This document shows positions 11,492 through 24,200 of a stretch of 64,000 nucleotides of DNA, piece by piece. Both the position numbers and the translations under genes were made by a program. Every line of letters starts with the position of its first letter. Position 1 is the stretch's first letter. Source of the DNA: Galbula dea (Eukaryota; Chordata; Aves; Piciformes; Galbulidae); assembly GCA_013399015.1 (NCBI GenBank), contig VWZX01001149.1, positions 770,385 through 834,384 of the forward strand. The letters run 5' to 3'. The notes under the pieces are model-generated. The model made no database searches and was not told the origin of the DNA. It saw nothing but the letters and a program-made list of their open reading frames with translations.

Positions 11492-14400
11492 TATTGTCTT
11501 ACAGATTGTATTACAGCTTGTCTTTTTATGATAACAGAAAAATGGAAGTTAAAAGCAAATTCTGTAGCAAAGGGTCTAAAATCAATGCTCATTTCATTCA
11601 TTTATTTGGGATCTCATATCAAACAACTGAGTATCTTCTCAGAATTGCCTCTGATTAAACATTGGAAACAATGGAAGGAAGACACAGCAGAGAATCTCAA
11701 GGGAAAATGTCAGTGGCTGTTTCACTTCATCTTAAATCCTTCTCAAGTATTTGTCCTTATCAGAAAACAGTCACAGAATCAGTCATAATTCAGCATGTTA
11801 CAGTCTGTTCATGAGGAAGATTTAGCTGAAGAAAAGAAGACTCTGGCAGGTCATGACAACAGGGCTTGGGCAGAGAGCTGTGAGGGGAGATGAAAATGCA
11901 AAGAAATTGCTCTGTCTTGGTAGAAATACAGGAGTTTACCACATTCTTCAGCATAAAAAATAACATCCCTGGAAAAAAAAGGTTTATTTCAATTATAGAT
12001 ATCAGGAAATAATCTAATGCTACTATTGAACTCAGTAATAATAATAATGTTGACTTTAAGAAAGACTTCATTTAGTGCTTTCCAGGAGAGGACAAGCTGA
12101 GTTATTTATCTACAGTTTAGAAGAGATTCTTCAGCTATCTCTGATGTAGTCTAGCAGAGGTCACCTTTCTGCACACCCTTTTAAATACACACCAGAAGCA
12201 GCAAAAGCTCACAATCTCCCCACCCACTTACCTCATTTCTGCATCAGGATGGAAGATGTTGGTTCACTGCTCAATCTTTGATCAGCAGGATGAAAAGGTC
12301 CCTGGGCTTGTGAGAGCAACAACTTCCTTTCCAAACTGGCACATACCTGTTCCTGTTGTTCTAATTAACTCACAGTTAGAATCCCTGCTTTGACTCCTTA
12401 CCATTATATATGTGACCACATAAACAAATTAATGTTATCAATTCCTTTGCAGGAGAAACAAGAATCAGTTTCAGAACACAGATGCTGCCAGGCATGTCAT
12501 CACAGCTCATTATGGAATCCACTCATGGCCTCAATCCCTCCAACATTTACTGTCAGATGGCAACTGTTTTCTTTTATTAGGCTAAATACTGAATACTCAA
12601 CCTGTCCTTTAATACCAGGGTTTGTTTTTCTCTTGCTGTCTAGAGCTCCTGTTAGTGGCTATCCATACAGTTCTGAGTTGGTATCAAAACAGAAGCTGTT
12701 CAGGGCTCAGCATCTTGTCAACAGCCAGAAGACAAAGCCCAGTTACCACAACCTCCTGCTTCCCCAAGCAGCTCTTTCAGTCCCAGGAGGTGGTCTGCAG
12801 CATGCCTGAAAAGTTGTGAGAGAGAAAAAAGAGTCAGCATGGGCCAAAGGAGGTTTTGGTCTCCCTGTTCTCCCATAAATATCCCATGTGGCCTTGAGTA
12901 TGGCACCTTCAGGCCCAATGTGTATTTGCACACTTAAACCACACTAAGTAGGATTTCAAAAGCCTTCATCTACAGCTAAATTCCTTTACAAATCTTGGTT
13001 TTGATCTCTCCAGCTATATCTGTATTATCAAATCAGCTCAAAGCTCTACCAGTGCTAGAAAGCCACAGCCCTGGTTGTTCTTAAGATTTAAATCCTGCCC
13101 CACACTGGCCCTAGATCAGTACCAGTTCTCCCAGCAGTAACCTCAGGCACAGGGAGCAGGTTGGGGTGGGTTGGCTCCCACTCCATCACTCCCTGTCCAG
13201 GCCATCTTGGAAGAGCCAGTATCTCCAGGATCTTAGGACTAAACTGCAGCAAGGAGGGCAAACAGCAGCACTGGCACAGGGAATAAAGATGCAGAAGCTC
13301 TCTGGAAAGTGAGAAGAGTTCTGCTTCACCTCATGGCCATGGCTTGTGTTAGACTGTACTTACAGACCTTGGAATGAGGCCATCAAAGGAAAAAAGGGCT
13401 GTTGAGTGGTTGCATCTCTTTCTCTATTCTTCCAGTAATGCAGCTCTACAATTTGTTTTGTCCTTCTGAAGCGAACAATTGCACATTCACAGTTGGAGGT
13501 AGGGTATAAATATTGTCTGGAGCTGATCCCTTGATCCAGTCCTCCTAGCTGAATTAATCACATTGGTGGATCAATCCAGGATTTGTTGCTGGCAGAGCAG
13601 ATGGCCAGGCAGGCTGCAGTTGTGAGCAAGGCAGGCACATTCTCCTCCCAATTATCCAGCAGCGGTTTCCAACGGCGGATATTTAAAATTAGACATTATG
13701 TTGAAGCAATGCTAAGTCTCCCTTGTTCCTTATTCAGCTCACTGACCTTAGGCACTGACCCCTAACTTTCTGCTCTACTTCTGTCCTCTTAAGGCCTCAG
13801 TGAAAGTGTAGGATGGCTGGTGCCCCTTTCCCTTTCAATTGAATCTTTTCTGCCCCATTTTCTTCTGCTGCCTCCCCCTTTTTCGGCAGAAAAGAGGTGA
13901 TCACGACAGATGCTGTTTGTCATGAGGATTTCAAGGGTGCATTGTATTAATTATTGAGCTGAGTACTGCAGAGAAGGGAAAAGAAGCTGCATTCATGCTG
14001 CTAGCTGCCTGCCATGGCACGTAACAGCAGGAACATTTAACAGTGTGCCTTTCAAAAAGCCTTGATGGGACTTCTCCATCGCAGGAGTAAATTTGCCGTG
14101 AAAGACAAGTCATGCTGTTTTCCCAGTGCTCACATCTGTTCTGCATTCAGAGTCTTTCTGGCTGGTAATTGCTCTCCTCTTCCCTCTGGCTCCTGCTGAG
14201 GAACTGCTCTGAGCTGTCACAGGGGAGTTGCAGCAGAGCTCAGTCCTGTTACGAGATGTCTCACTTACCACCAAAGGTGAACAGGGTTAACCTAGAGTAT
14301 GTTTGCAGTCCCTGAAGGAATGAAACATGACAGAAGAGTCCAGAGGAGACAATCCCCCTGCAGTGTGACAAAACAGACCAACTAATTAACTACATCTATG

Positions 14401-14525
14401 CAAATGTATTAACATCACCTCCTTCACTTTACAGAAAAGACACACAGCCTAGTCAGGGCAAGGCTAGGCTGCACAGGATACTGCATAGCCACACTGCAGC
14501 AAACAGCCTGGGATCACTCTTCTGT

Positions 14526-14620
14526 GTGACCTGGTCTAGGGAATCCTGCTGAGGCAGGGGGCTTGGACTAGATGATCTTTTGAGGTCCCTTCCAACTCCT
14601 AATATTCTGTGATTCTGTGA
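14526..14620 (+). mobile_element. CR1 LINE 3' end, short
   Basis: A 95-bp tail: CTGGTCTAGGGAATCCTGCT, TTGGACTAGATGATC, and ACTCCTAATATTCTGTGATT. Nearly identical in extent and sequence to the copy at 57857-57953. Confidence 0.88.
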
Positions 14621-14685
14621 CCTCCACAAGATCATCTTAGGAGCACCAAAAGGAAGAGCAGATATGGAAGAAAGCCTACAAAAAT

Positions 14686-14904
14686 CAGAGGAAATGGCTT
14701 CAAGCTGCACCAGTTTAGACTGGATATTAGGAAAAATTTCTTCAATGAAAGAGTGGTCAAGCATTAGCCCAGGCTGCCCAGGGAAGTGGTGGAGTCACCA
14801 TCCCTGGAGGTGGTTCTTAGGGACCTAGTTTAGTGGTGTAACACTTGGCAGGGTTAGGTTAACAGTTGGACTCTATGATCTTCAAGGGTTTTTTTCCAAC
14901 CTAG
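14686..14904 (+). mobile_element. CR1 LINE fragment
   Basis: Matches CR1 from AGAGGAAATGGCTTCAAG through TTAGGAAAAATTTCTTCAAT and CAGGCTGCCCAGGGAAGTGG to TTCCAACCTAGG. It starts 65 bp after the preceding CR1 tail. Confidence 0.92.
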
Positions 14905-16102
14905 GAGAAGAACAGTGGCCAAGTTTACAGAGATGTGAATACAATTTTAGATGCCAGTAGTATCCTACCCACTACCAGAGAATTTTCACAGTATGATATT
15001 TCACCATTTTCATTCCCTGTTTTCCACAGAATGGAAATTGGGAGTTCATGGGGAAATCGAGGTAGGTAATTGCTCAGCCTTAGGCTCAATCTTTCAATAC
15101 AGAGACCTGGCAGATACAAATGTGTATTAACTGGCAAAACTAAAAGCTAGTATCATCTTCACAGCTCTTCAGTTGCATGCCCTAAGTGAAGATCCTGCAG
15201 AGAAATGACTGTTACCAGCTGAGACATACATGGAGGTACAATCCAACTAGACTAGGCCAAAGATTCGTTGAGTTTACTGTTAGGTCTCTACAGCTGCATG
15301 CCCACAGCTACTGAATGGTGTCCTAGGCAATCCTCTCAATGTCCCAACACATGTGAAGTCTCCCCTGCTGCTGCAGAAGGTCCTGGGGAGCATCACTGAA
15401 CTGCAGGTGACAACTGCAAACTAACACATGCAGGGGATGGCCCACCTGCCACACTGTCCTCATTTTTGTTCCATGGGATGAGGGCCACCTTAAATAATCC
15501 AGAACTAACCACATTTCTCCTCTTTCATGCATCATCCCCAAAGATCCTGCAAAGTCAAGAGACCTCTTTGGCAAACTCCTTCTAGCCCTGGAAGAGAGCA
15601 CCAGTGGTGTGTGAAACAGCCTACATGTACCTTGCAGATTTGTCCTGCTGCACAGAAGTTTTCCATTTGGATCCCTATTCCCTTCTCTAGCTTTGACTTA
15701 ATGACCACTCACTGCCCTTTCCATATAACTATTGCAAGCCAGTGACCTTTCCTGAATGACAGCAGCTGCCCTTCACTTCATAACTCTCCATCTCCTTGCA
15801 ATTGTCTGTAGTCAGCATTTGGTTTGACTGTCTCAATGATCTAGCACTAGCAGTACCAGTAACCTATTGCCTCTTTCCAGTTAAGCATACAGCATGAACA
15901 GAGAATGTCATAGGGCTCCACAGGTGACCTCCCCATTTAATATGGGAGCTTTTTATTCCTTTTCTCCCCTCCCTCCCTTTAATCAGCTGTTCTTGACAAC
16001 CACTTCTCCCACAGCAACCTAGCTAGGTTTTTTTCAGAGCTTTTAGCAACAGATTATGTTGCAACATACTCAGGTGACCAAGGTCCCATTCAAGAGCCTG
16101 TG

Positions 16103-16207
16103 TCAATACAGGCTGGGGAATGGGTTGAGAGCAGCCCTGCAGAGAAGGACTTGAGGGTACTGGTGGGTGAAAAGCTGGGCATGACCCAGCAGTGTGCCAC
16201 TGCAGGC
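16103..16207 (+). mobile_element. CR1 LINE fragment (more 5' part)
   Basis: Short piece with GTTGAGAGCAGCCCTGCAGA and GAAGGACTTGAGGGTACTGG, equivalent to bases about 58500-58590 of the longest copy. The same CR1 region recurs at 16550-16640, so this is a second, truncated copy. Confidence 0.85.
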
Positions 16208-16470
16208 ACCTTCAGAAGTGGTCTTTTGAGACAGCCTGGTAGCACAGCACTGCTGCCTCTGCCTTCCTCCCTCCACCCTGTGTGGTGGCTCCCCTTTGGC
16301 TGGTGGAAGATGTCTCTGACAGGGCAGCAGAATGACCTCTCCCAGGCCCCACAGTCTGGGAGTGGTCTGGGCTGCACAGACACCCACTGCTGCTACAGCT
16401 ACCACAAGCACATGTCCCTCTGCACAGCAGCTTCAAACAGGGAAAGAAATGAAGAGAACCTTTAAAATCA

Positions 16471-17100
16471 TGAGGTTCAGCAAGGGCAAGGTCCTGAACA
16501 TGGATCAGGGCAATCTCTGGTATCAACAGAGGCTGGGGGAGGAAGGGATGGAGAGCAGCACCACTAAGGAGAAGGACTTGGGGTACTGGTGGGTGAAAAG
16601 TTGGACATGGCCCAGCAATGTGCCCTCACAGCCCTGAAACCAACCACATCCTGGCTGCATCCAAAGCAGTGTGGCCAGCAGGTCGAGGGAGGGGACTGTG
16701 CCTCTGCTCTGCTCTGGGGAGATGTCACCTGCAGTGCTGGGGCCAGAGGAGGACACAGAAATGATCTGATAGCTGGAATCCCTCTGTGAGGACAGGCTGA
16801 GAGCTGGGGTTTTTCAACCTGGAGAAGGCTCCAGGGACACATTCTGGCAGCCTTTCAGTACTTAAAGGGACCTAGAAGAAAGATGGGGACAGACTTTTTA
16901 GCAGGGCCTGTTGGGACAGGACAAGGCATGATGGTTTTAAATTAAAAGAGAGATTCTGACTAGATAGAAGGAAGAAATTTTTGATGCTGAGGGTGGTGAA
17001 ACCCTGGCCCAAGTTGCAGATGTCCCTGCTGACTGCAGGGGAGTTGGACTAGATGACCTTTAAAGGTCCCTTCCAACCCAAACCAGTCTGTGATTCTATG
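16471..17100 (+). mobile_element. CR1 LINE fragment, ~630 bp
   Basis: Runs from GAGGTTCAGCAAGGGCAAGG through GAAAAGTTGGACATGGCCCA to AGTTGGACTAGATGACCTTT and the GTGATTCTATGAG end. Same subfamily as 58300-59196. It lies just beyond the likely GMFB 3' end. Confidence 0.92.
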
Positions 17101-17389
17101 AGCTGAAGCAGCTGTGCATTTTCTCCTTCACAGAGCTCTCTCACCTGACAGGTTTGCCTCTGTCACATCTAATCTGTGACCCATTAATGCTGTTCTTCAG
17201 CACTGGCAGAAACAATTATTTTAAGGCAGAGGGAGCACATTCAAGACTGAAGATCACACTACAAGTCAAAAACAAACTGCAAGAAGCTGAGAAAAGGAAG
17301 AAAGGTCATGCCTAGCATTAATAGCTTCCCCCCAAACAGACACCCATGCTAAATGTGTTACTTATCAATTAAAACAGGGCACTAGAACC

Positions 17390-20300
17390 TCTTAATTAAA
17401 CATTTTATTTAAACCAATACAAGCACCATGCTCAGCAAAAAAAGATTTGGTTTAAAGTAAACATGCAATGTGAACTAGCAGAGACTAAACAGCATATGGA
17501 AGTTGTACTGGTTACAGAGATTTTCATGGAATTGCCAAATGGTGGAAACTGGCCCTGAACCTCTCACACCTATCACCACCCACAGCACTGGTGCCAAGCC
17601 TGACAGGACACAGTCCATGAGTCACATTGAGTCTGGACCTCACCACAAAAGCAAGAGTTTCACCACACCCTGTTCTCATGTCCCACCACAGTGACTAGGT
17701 GCATGCCTCCAAAAAACACATTGCATGAGGTTTCTGTTTGGAGTGCACTCTTGCTTTTGCATGCTTGATTCAGTCTCCTGTTACCAGTTTAACATTATTT
17801 CTGGACTAGCTATTTTACAGTTGAAGATACAAAACTGGAATCTGGGTAGAAATGCATATGATGCTCCTTTGGAGAAGTGACAAGGTGTCAACACTTGCAT
17901 TATTGCCTCCTTTGATAGGTCAAAACAGAATTCATGATACAAGAAACAGGCTTCAATCATCTAATACCAGCATTTAATTGTTGTTGTCAAAAATATTCAA
18001 ACAAGTCTTTTTTATAGGCTGACATGCAAACTCATGCTTTAATACAGCTAACCATCAATTCATAGGATGACAAGAGCTGTATCCCAGCCATCAATTCAAT
18101 ACTGAAAGCAAACCAGACTAATAGTGGCAGAAGTCTCCCTTGGAGAGACCTTTAAGTCAAGGCCAAGGATTTTATGACCAACTTACTAACTCCTGAAAAA
18201 TAGGAGCTCCCAATGGAAAATGCTGACTCTCAGACCTTAGCTACAAAGGCTCCCATAGGTGGCATTAATTCATTTACATTGTCCTTTAGCTTCAACCCTC
18301 TTTAGAGATCTGAAAATTGTAGACAAATGCATGATTTACAGACTGGCAGCTCACTGGTAAAGCCCAGTAAGAACATACTGGCCTTCTGAACATGGACACA
18401 TCTGCCTCCCCCTGCTCTTCAGAGGGAAGCAGTAAGGAAAGTACAGTTCTAAAAATAAGGTGGGGAAAAAAGGATATTACAAAAACAAGTTATTACCTGT
18501 GCAGGAAAGGTTTTGATGTATTTAATGGCTTTGTGTAATCAAGTATTATCACTACTTGTATCTCAAGAGCCTAGGACAGTAAGCAGCAGACAGTTGTATC
18601 AAAACACTGAATTAAGACAAGGAAACCACAAACAAGCCTCAAACAGCAAACATCCTCTGCACACTCATTCTCCAAGTACCTGCAGCTGCTTCCTCACTTC
18701 CAGACCTCAGAGAGGGGAAGGAGGTGCACCTACCAGGCAAGGCTGTTTGAAGAATAATACTGGTGGGCTGAGCAGCATTAACATCACCTTTCACAAGAAA
18801 GTGGCCTTTGACACTCTCATCAAGATCTGTTTGCTTTCTACAAGACTTGAAGGGCAGCACCCAAGACAGGAAGTCCTTAAGTGGAGGTAACAAACACATC
18901 TGAAGTGAACAGAACTCAGACTGAAGATACACATAGAAGTAGAAATAATTCCTTGGCTGAAGGTGGAGGGATCCAGAGATGAAGAACCAAATTGAATTGT
19001 TCGACTGCAGCAGCTCCTCCCTTCTCCCAAGGGAGTTAGGTCCTTTTGTCAAGACCCATAACGAGCAGCAGTTGGATGCTGGCAGCCCACCAGTGTACAA
19101 AGTACAATGACAAAGATTATTAATCCAGTTTTCCCCACTGCAAATCAAGCTGAACATTACAAGTGGCAGCTTCCCTCTCACCCACGCTGTACTTTGACAT
19201 GCCTTACCTTTAGCACAGTGCCAGCAAAACAAGACCCTTGCTGTTTCAAGACTGATCCTTAAAATGACACTATTCTTTAAGCCAAAGTCTTACTTCTACA
19301 ATGTTTGTCACAAAAGGCATTGTTTTTATTGATCTGTAGCACAGAATGATCAAGCAATGGTTTCATAATCCACATTTTTTTTGGCTAAGGGAATGAAATT
19401 GTTTTTTCCAGTTCACTACTTTAACACAGAAATCTCATTTTAATTACAAGCATTTCTTGCCCACACTGAAAGATCAATTTAATTGGATCATTCTAACATG
19501 TTCTGAAAAGCTCCTCTCATGTCAGATTTGGACACAAATAACTGAGCAGTAACATCAAACTAAGATGAGATTTACCAACACTAGGACCTTTGCAAAGGAG
19601 TTCCTTGTGATCGTAGAAGAATTAGTGTTTTTAAACACTAACACAACATGTTTACAAAGAAAAAGAAACCTTCTTTCAGCAAAGGTTTCACAGCATGAAA
19701 TACTGGCCTCCAAATTTAACACTGCATTCCTTCTCACTGGACAGATTTATTAGGGCACTGTATTTTAAGGTATGTTATCAACAGGAAGCTGCTCTTATGC
19801 AGATACTTACTCAGTAGCACAACAAACACTCATGAGGCAAGATAGTGAGATACTGTCACGAGTCCTCCTTTTGCCACTGCATGGGTTGAACATGTCCCAT
19901 GGCAGCCAACTACTCTATTCAGTATAAAACAGACCTGTAAAAAGACTGGTCATTTATAAAAGTTAAATACTATTTTCACATTAGAATGTTTGCTGTTTCA
20001 AAGAGATGAACTGTAAAGAAATGAACATCAAATCACTTCTGCAAAAGCTTTATCTGGAATGTCATTTTGAGCAACAAGTCATTAAGAAAGTGAAGAGACT
20101 GTAGTTAAAGTACTCAAAAGCTACCTGTGGCCAAATTTTATAACAAAAGAGATATAAATCATTCATCAGCATGAAAAGCTTCAACTTCCTGACTCCTACA
20201 AATGGAGCATGACTGGAATTTCAAAGAACACGAGGTTAGCTTGCTTTCTTTTAAAGAGATGTCAACTGCAACACCAGGCACTAGGAGAAAATGTTACTTG

Positions 20301-21161
20301 GATTCTTTACAAAGTTGTTACCAAATTTGTAGCAAGTGGCAGTGTAAAATTCTCAAGTCATTTTAAAGCTAACAAATCAAAGGCACAGAGTATTAACAGG
20401 TGTTCATATAACAGGACATGAGCAGAGGTAAACTTCTTAACAGTGTAGTAAGTTATAGATGCATGGTTTCTGGTACAAGAGTAACCAGAGTTGTAATTCA
20501 GCCCTTAGTTATCACCTAGTTCCTGTAAGATTCTATTAGCATGAGAACTGGAGAGTCAAAGCTTTGCCCTGAAATTTAATAAGACTGACTCAGTCAACTG
20601 AGGAGTCAGCAGCATGACAAAAATTAGTACCAAGAATTTGAGAAAGGTCACACAGACTCAAAGGGAAGATAAATGGATTTGCTGTAGAAGGATTTGGTCT
20701 CTTTAAAACTAAATGCTTCCAGGGAGTAGTTTCCAAAATGGAAAGACATTGAAGTCAAAAAGTCTGAAAAGTGACAGTCCACAATTTCTGCATATAAATG
20801 GCTAGTCTATGGCAGGAGGATGCATTTGTAGCTCAGAAAAAGTTAGGGTCAGCTTCCAAATTCTGTCTGCAGATAGTTACAAACCCAGAGCTGAACTAGT
20901 TTAGTTATAGAAACATTAGTGACAAGAGTGCAAAAGGAGTCCCTGCAGAGGAGTATTCCCTTTTAACAGGTACAAATAAGGAAACACCTGCAAAGATTTG
21001 TTACTTCAAGGAGACAGACCTGCTATTCTTTGCACAAACTCTGCACAAGAGCTACACTGCAGGAGACAGCTGTAAATACAGTGCATGTTTTAGATGTAAG
21101 TATTCATGTCTGGTTCCAGTATTATCAGGATGGTACATAAATACTTATTACAGAGGTTTTC
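17390..21161 (-). other. GMFB: GMFB 3' UTR (far end inferred)
   Basis: Follows the GMFB stop codon. Minus-strand AATAAA hexamers occur at 19746-19751, 19325-19330 and 17404-17409. The last would give a 3' UTR of about 3.8 kb, in line with the long 3' UTR known for mammalian GMFB. No CR1 interrupts it. The site actually used cannot be decided from sequence. Confidence 0.5.
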
Positions 21162-21233
21162 TTAATGGAAGAAGCCCAGTTTCTCCCGCAGCCACTCTTC
21201 AGTTAGGTCTTCTGTATTTCTTATTTCAAATAC
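21162..21233 (-). CDS. GMFB: GMFB coding exon 7 and stop
   Basis: Codes residues 120-142 (VFEIRNTEDLTEEWLREKL, GFFH) and TAA (21162-21164). The acceptor is TGTTTAG. Confidence 0.98.
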   Translation of the reverse strand, partial: VFEIRNTEDLTEEWLREKLGFFH

Positions 21234-24200
21234 CTAAACAAAATTGCATAAAGGCTTGAGGTGATGGCACTTGAAAGGGATAAGCACACAATGCAATCAA
21301 TACCTTTTTCCACACAAGTTGGTTTTTTTGGAGCCACAATAAACCAGTAACCTCAAGTTTTCACTTCTGTTCTTGAAAGGATTGCTTAATAGTCTGAAGT
21401 AACACCAGTGAAAATACATATGACTAAGTGGCAAGGAATATTGTTAACTTGGACCATGATTCCTATCTCTAGACTTCATTCTGCTCCTTTAAGAATGTGT
21501 GATAACAGCACATGTACCACATTTTAAAAGTCACTCTGAAATGGCACCAGCTCATATGCAGTATCTCAGCAAGAAGACTATTTGAGGAATACAAATAAAT
21601 TTAACCTCTGGGCTGAATTAAGCCCAAAGTTCAGGAATTTTGCTCAGTCCAAGACACAGTTGTTCCTTTCCAAGACACAGTTATTCCTTTGAATCAAAAT
21701 AAATCCATAGTATCCAGTACTACACTGTTTTCCCTCTAAGAAACAAGCCTGATGGTATAACATGAAAAAAGCCTCAAATCCAAAATCACCAACCCAAAGC
21801 TTTGCAGAAGTCTTAAACTTTTAACATCACCTTGAAGGAGAAAACAAGTCCAAAGACAACCAGAAGCTGTGAGGAAACTGGCGTGGTTTAGTCTGGAGAA
21901 GAGAAACCTTATCTCCCTCTACAACTGCCTGAAAGGAGGTTGGAGCTAGGTGGGGCTTGGTCTCTTCTCTCAAGTGACTAGTGATAGGACAAAAGGAAAT
22001 GGCCTCAAGTTGCACCAGAGGAGGTTTAGATTGGACAGGAGGAAAAATTTCTTCCCTGAAAGAGTGGTTAAGCATTGGAACAGGCTGCCCAGGGAAGTGG
22101 TGGAGCCAAGTGGAACTGTTTATAAAACATGTAGAGGTAGTGCCTAGGGACATGGTTTAGTGGGGGACTTTGCAGTGTTAACAGTTGGACTCTGGGATCT
22201 TAGAGGTGTTTTCCAATCTTAATGATTCTATGATATAGTCTTCACATTCATTATGGGCAATTAACTGGTTTTTAATACCCATTTGGAGAGATGAATTCTG
22301 AATTGTTCACTGAAGTCTTTGTGATGCCCACAAATGGATCCTTTTTTCAGAGCAATGGAAAGAAGAAAAATATTCTAACTGGAGGCAACTGTTACTATGC
22401 TGCAACACTGAAAATAAAGCTATGTCAGCACTACATCACTTATCTACCCTTCTAATGGGATGGAGGACACTGCTACAAAAAGCATGCTCAGAAAGGATGG
22501 GATTTTGTAAGACACAAAACAAGCTTCTCTTGGACTGAACTTCCTATTTAGTCCTGCCCTCAGCCATTTCATCATTTGTATCTTTTTCAGGAAACAATTT
22601 CAGTTTTGGATCTTTTTTTCCTCATTTCTCAGCTCTGCTGGAGTGGGCTCTGGACACTGCTTCTTGCACTTAGGCAGTGATCCACTACTGTCAACTAATA
22701 CTGATTTCTTTTTATTTTCTTTTTTAGTTCAGTAAAGAGATAGGAGAAAACCCCAAAATTCAGCTAGAAGAACAGATCAGCTTAACAGAAGCCAAGCTAG
22801 TATTCAAGCCACTGAAAAAAATAAGAGGACTCAGTTGAGTCACATGCAAATAGCACATTCGAGGAAGTCACAGCATGCACTCAAAGGAAGCATAGCTCAG
22901 TGAGCAGCAGCAATAAAATGCATTTAAAGAGGCAGTAAGCAACCTGAATTGAAGGCAGGCTATCTTCTCCAGCTGCAGAAGGGAGATGATCCTGGACCTC
23001 TACATCCACTCCTAGGATTCCATTCAAATGCCTTTCAGGCTGAATTTCTCCCACTTGGCAGGTGTCAGTAACTCCAATACAGCTAGTCCCCAGGCTTTCA
23101 CCTTCTCATCAACTCTTCCTTCTTACTCACTGAAAACTGCCTTCCTCCTCAAGGAATACTTCCTTTCTATCAAAGATTAGAGTTCCCAGGCCTCTAATAT
23201 GCAGTATTAACAAACCTAAGAAAAGATTTTTCAGGGCTGTACTGACTGTTTCCACAATCTTATGTTCTCCTTCCTTCAAATTTTCTCCTGTAAATCAGAG
23301 TGGTCCTTTCTTAGAAAGTACAGCTAAAACAGGCAGATGTTCACAGGTCTCTTATTGGCCCAAAATGTGTTTTTATTGAAAAGCTAAAGCCAGTCAGGAT
23401 AAGGAAGACCAAAAGGGAACAGTGCTGTGAGGGAATGGTGAAGTCATTTCACATTGAATGGAAAACCTGAAGTGACCACTCACTCAATTTAGCCTTACTG
23501 GGTGAAACTAAAACTTCATATAGTCTAGGTGCCAATTAAGCAGAGACTTCAAAGATCTCCAAAATGACATTGGGTGGCACTTCTAAACCTAGGCCTAGCA
23601 AGGGCAGTGATTTCCTTTGGTCTCCATTTGGGAGGAAGCAGACACAGGAAGATGTCAGCTGTTGAGAACTTGGCACATATGTTCCTTACTCCGAAGGCTA
23701 TGTTCTGCAAGCATACAAGCCCATAAACCATGCAGCAAAACCAGTCTGTACCACACCACACTAAGACTTCAGTCTGTTCTTCCCAGCAACAGATTTGTTC
23801 CCCAGAATAAAGGCACCCATCCTACTGATGGACATCTGTGTTTTAGAGAAGATTCTTCCTCTTGTGCCCTAAAACTCCAGAAATTCTCACACATACTCTT
23901 GTCTTCAGTCTTCCTAAAGTGGAATCTGTTCACTGCAATCACAAATTCTCCCAACACCTTTTTTAGGATAGGTTCAAAGAAGACACAAACCAGCTTCTGC
24001 AACCTGCATTTACAAGGAGACAGTTATTTCAACTAGTCAGGAATACCTTAGTGAGTTCAGCTGTCTGTACAAGCTTATTCTTGCTTCCAGCATACATCAT
24101 CTGCTGCTCAGGCTTACATCCTGTAGTTGTGTGGAAAAAACAAGAGGGTTATTTGACTGCAACACTTCAAAAAAGATCCTTTTTTAAAGAATCCAAAGTG

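Larger units (their letters stand above)
9453..16102. other. Intergenic stretch between CNIH1 and GMFB
   Basis: I see no coding exon or RNA gene. Apart from three short CR1 pieces listed separately, the sequence is unremarkable and AT-rich. The open frames are short, lack homology I recognise and are not framed by splice sites. Confidence 0.6.
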
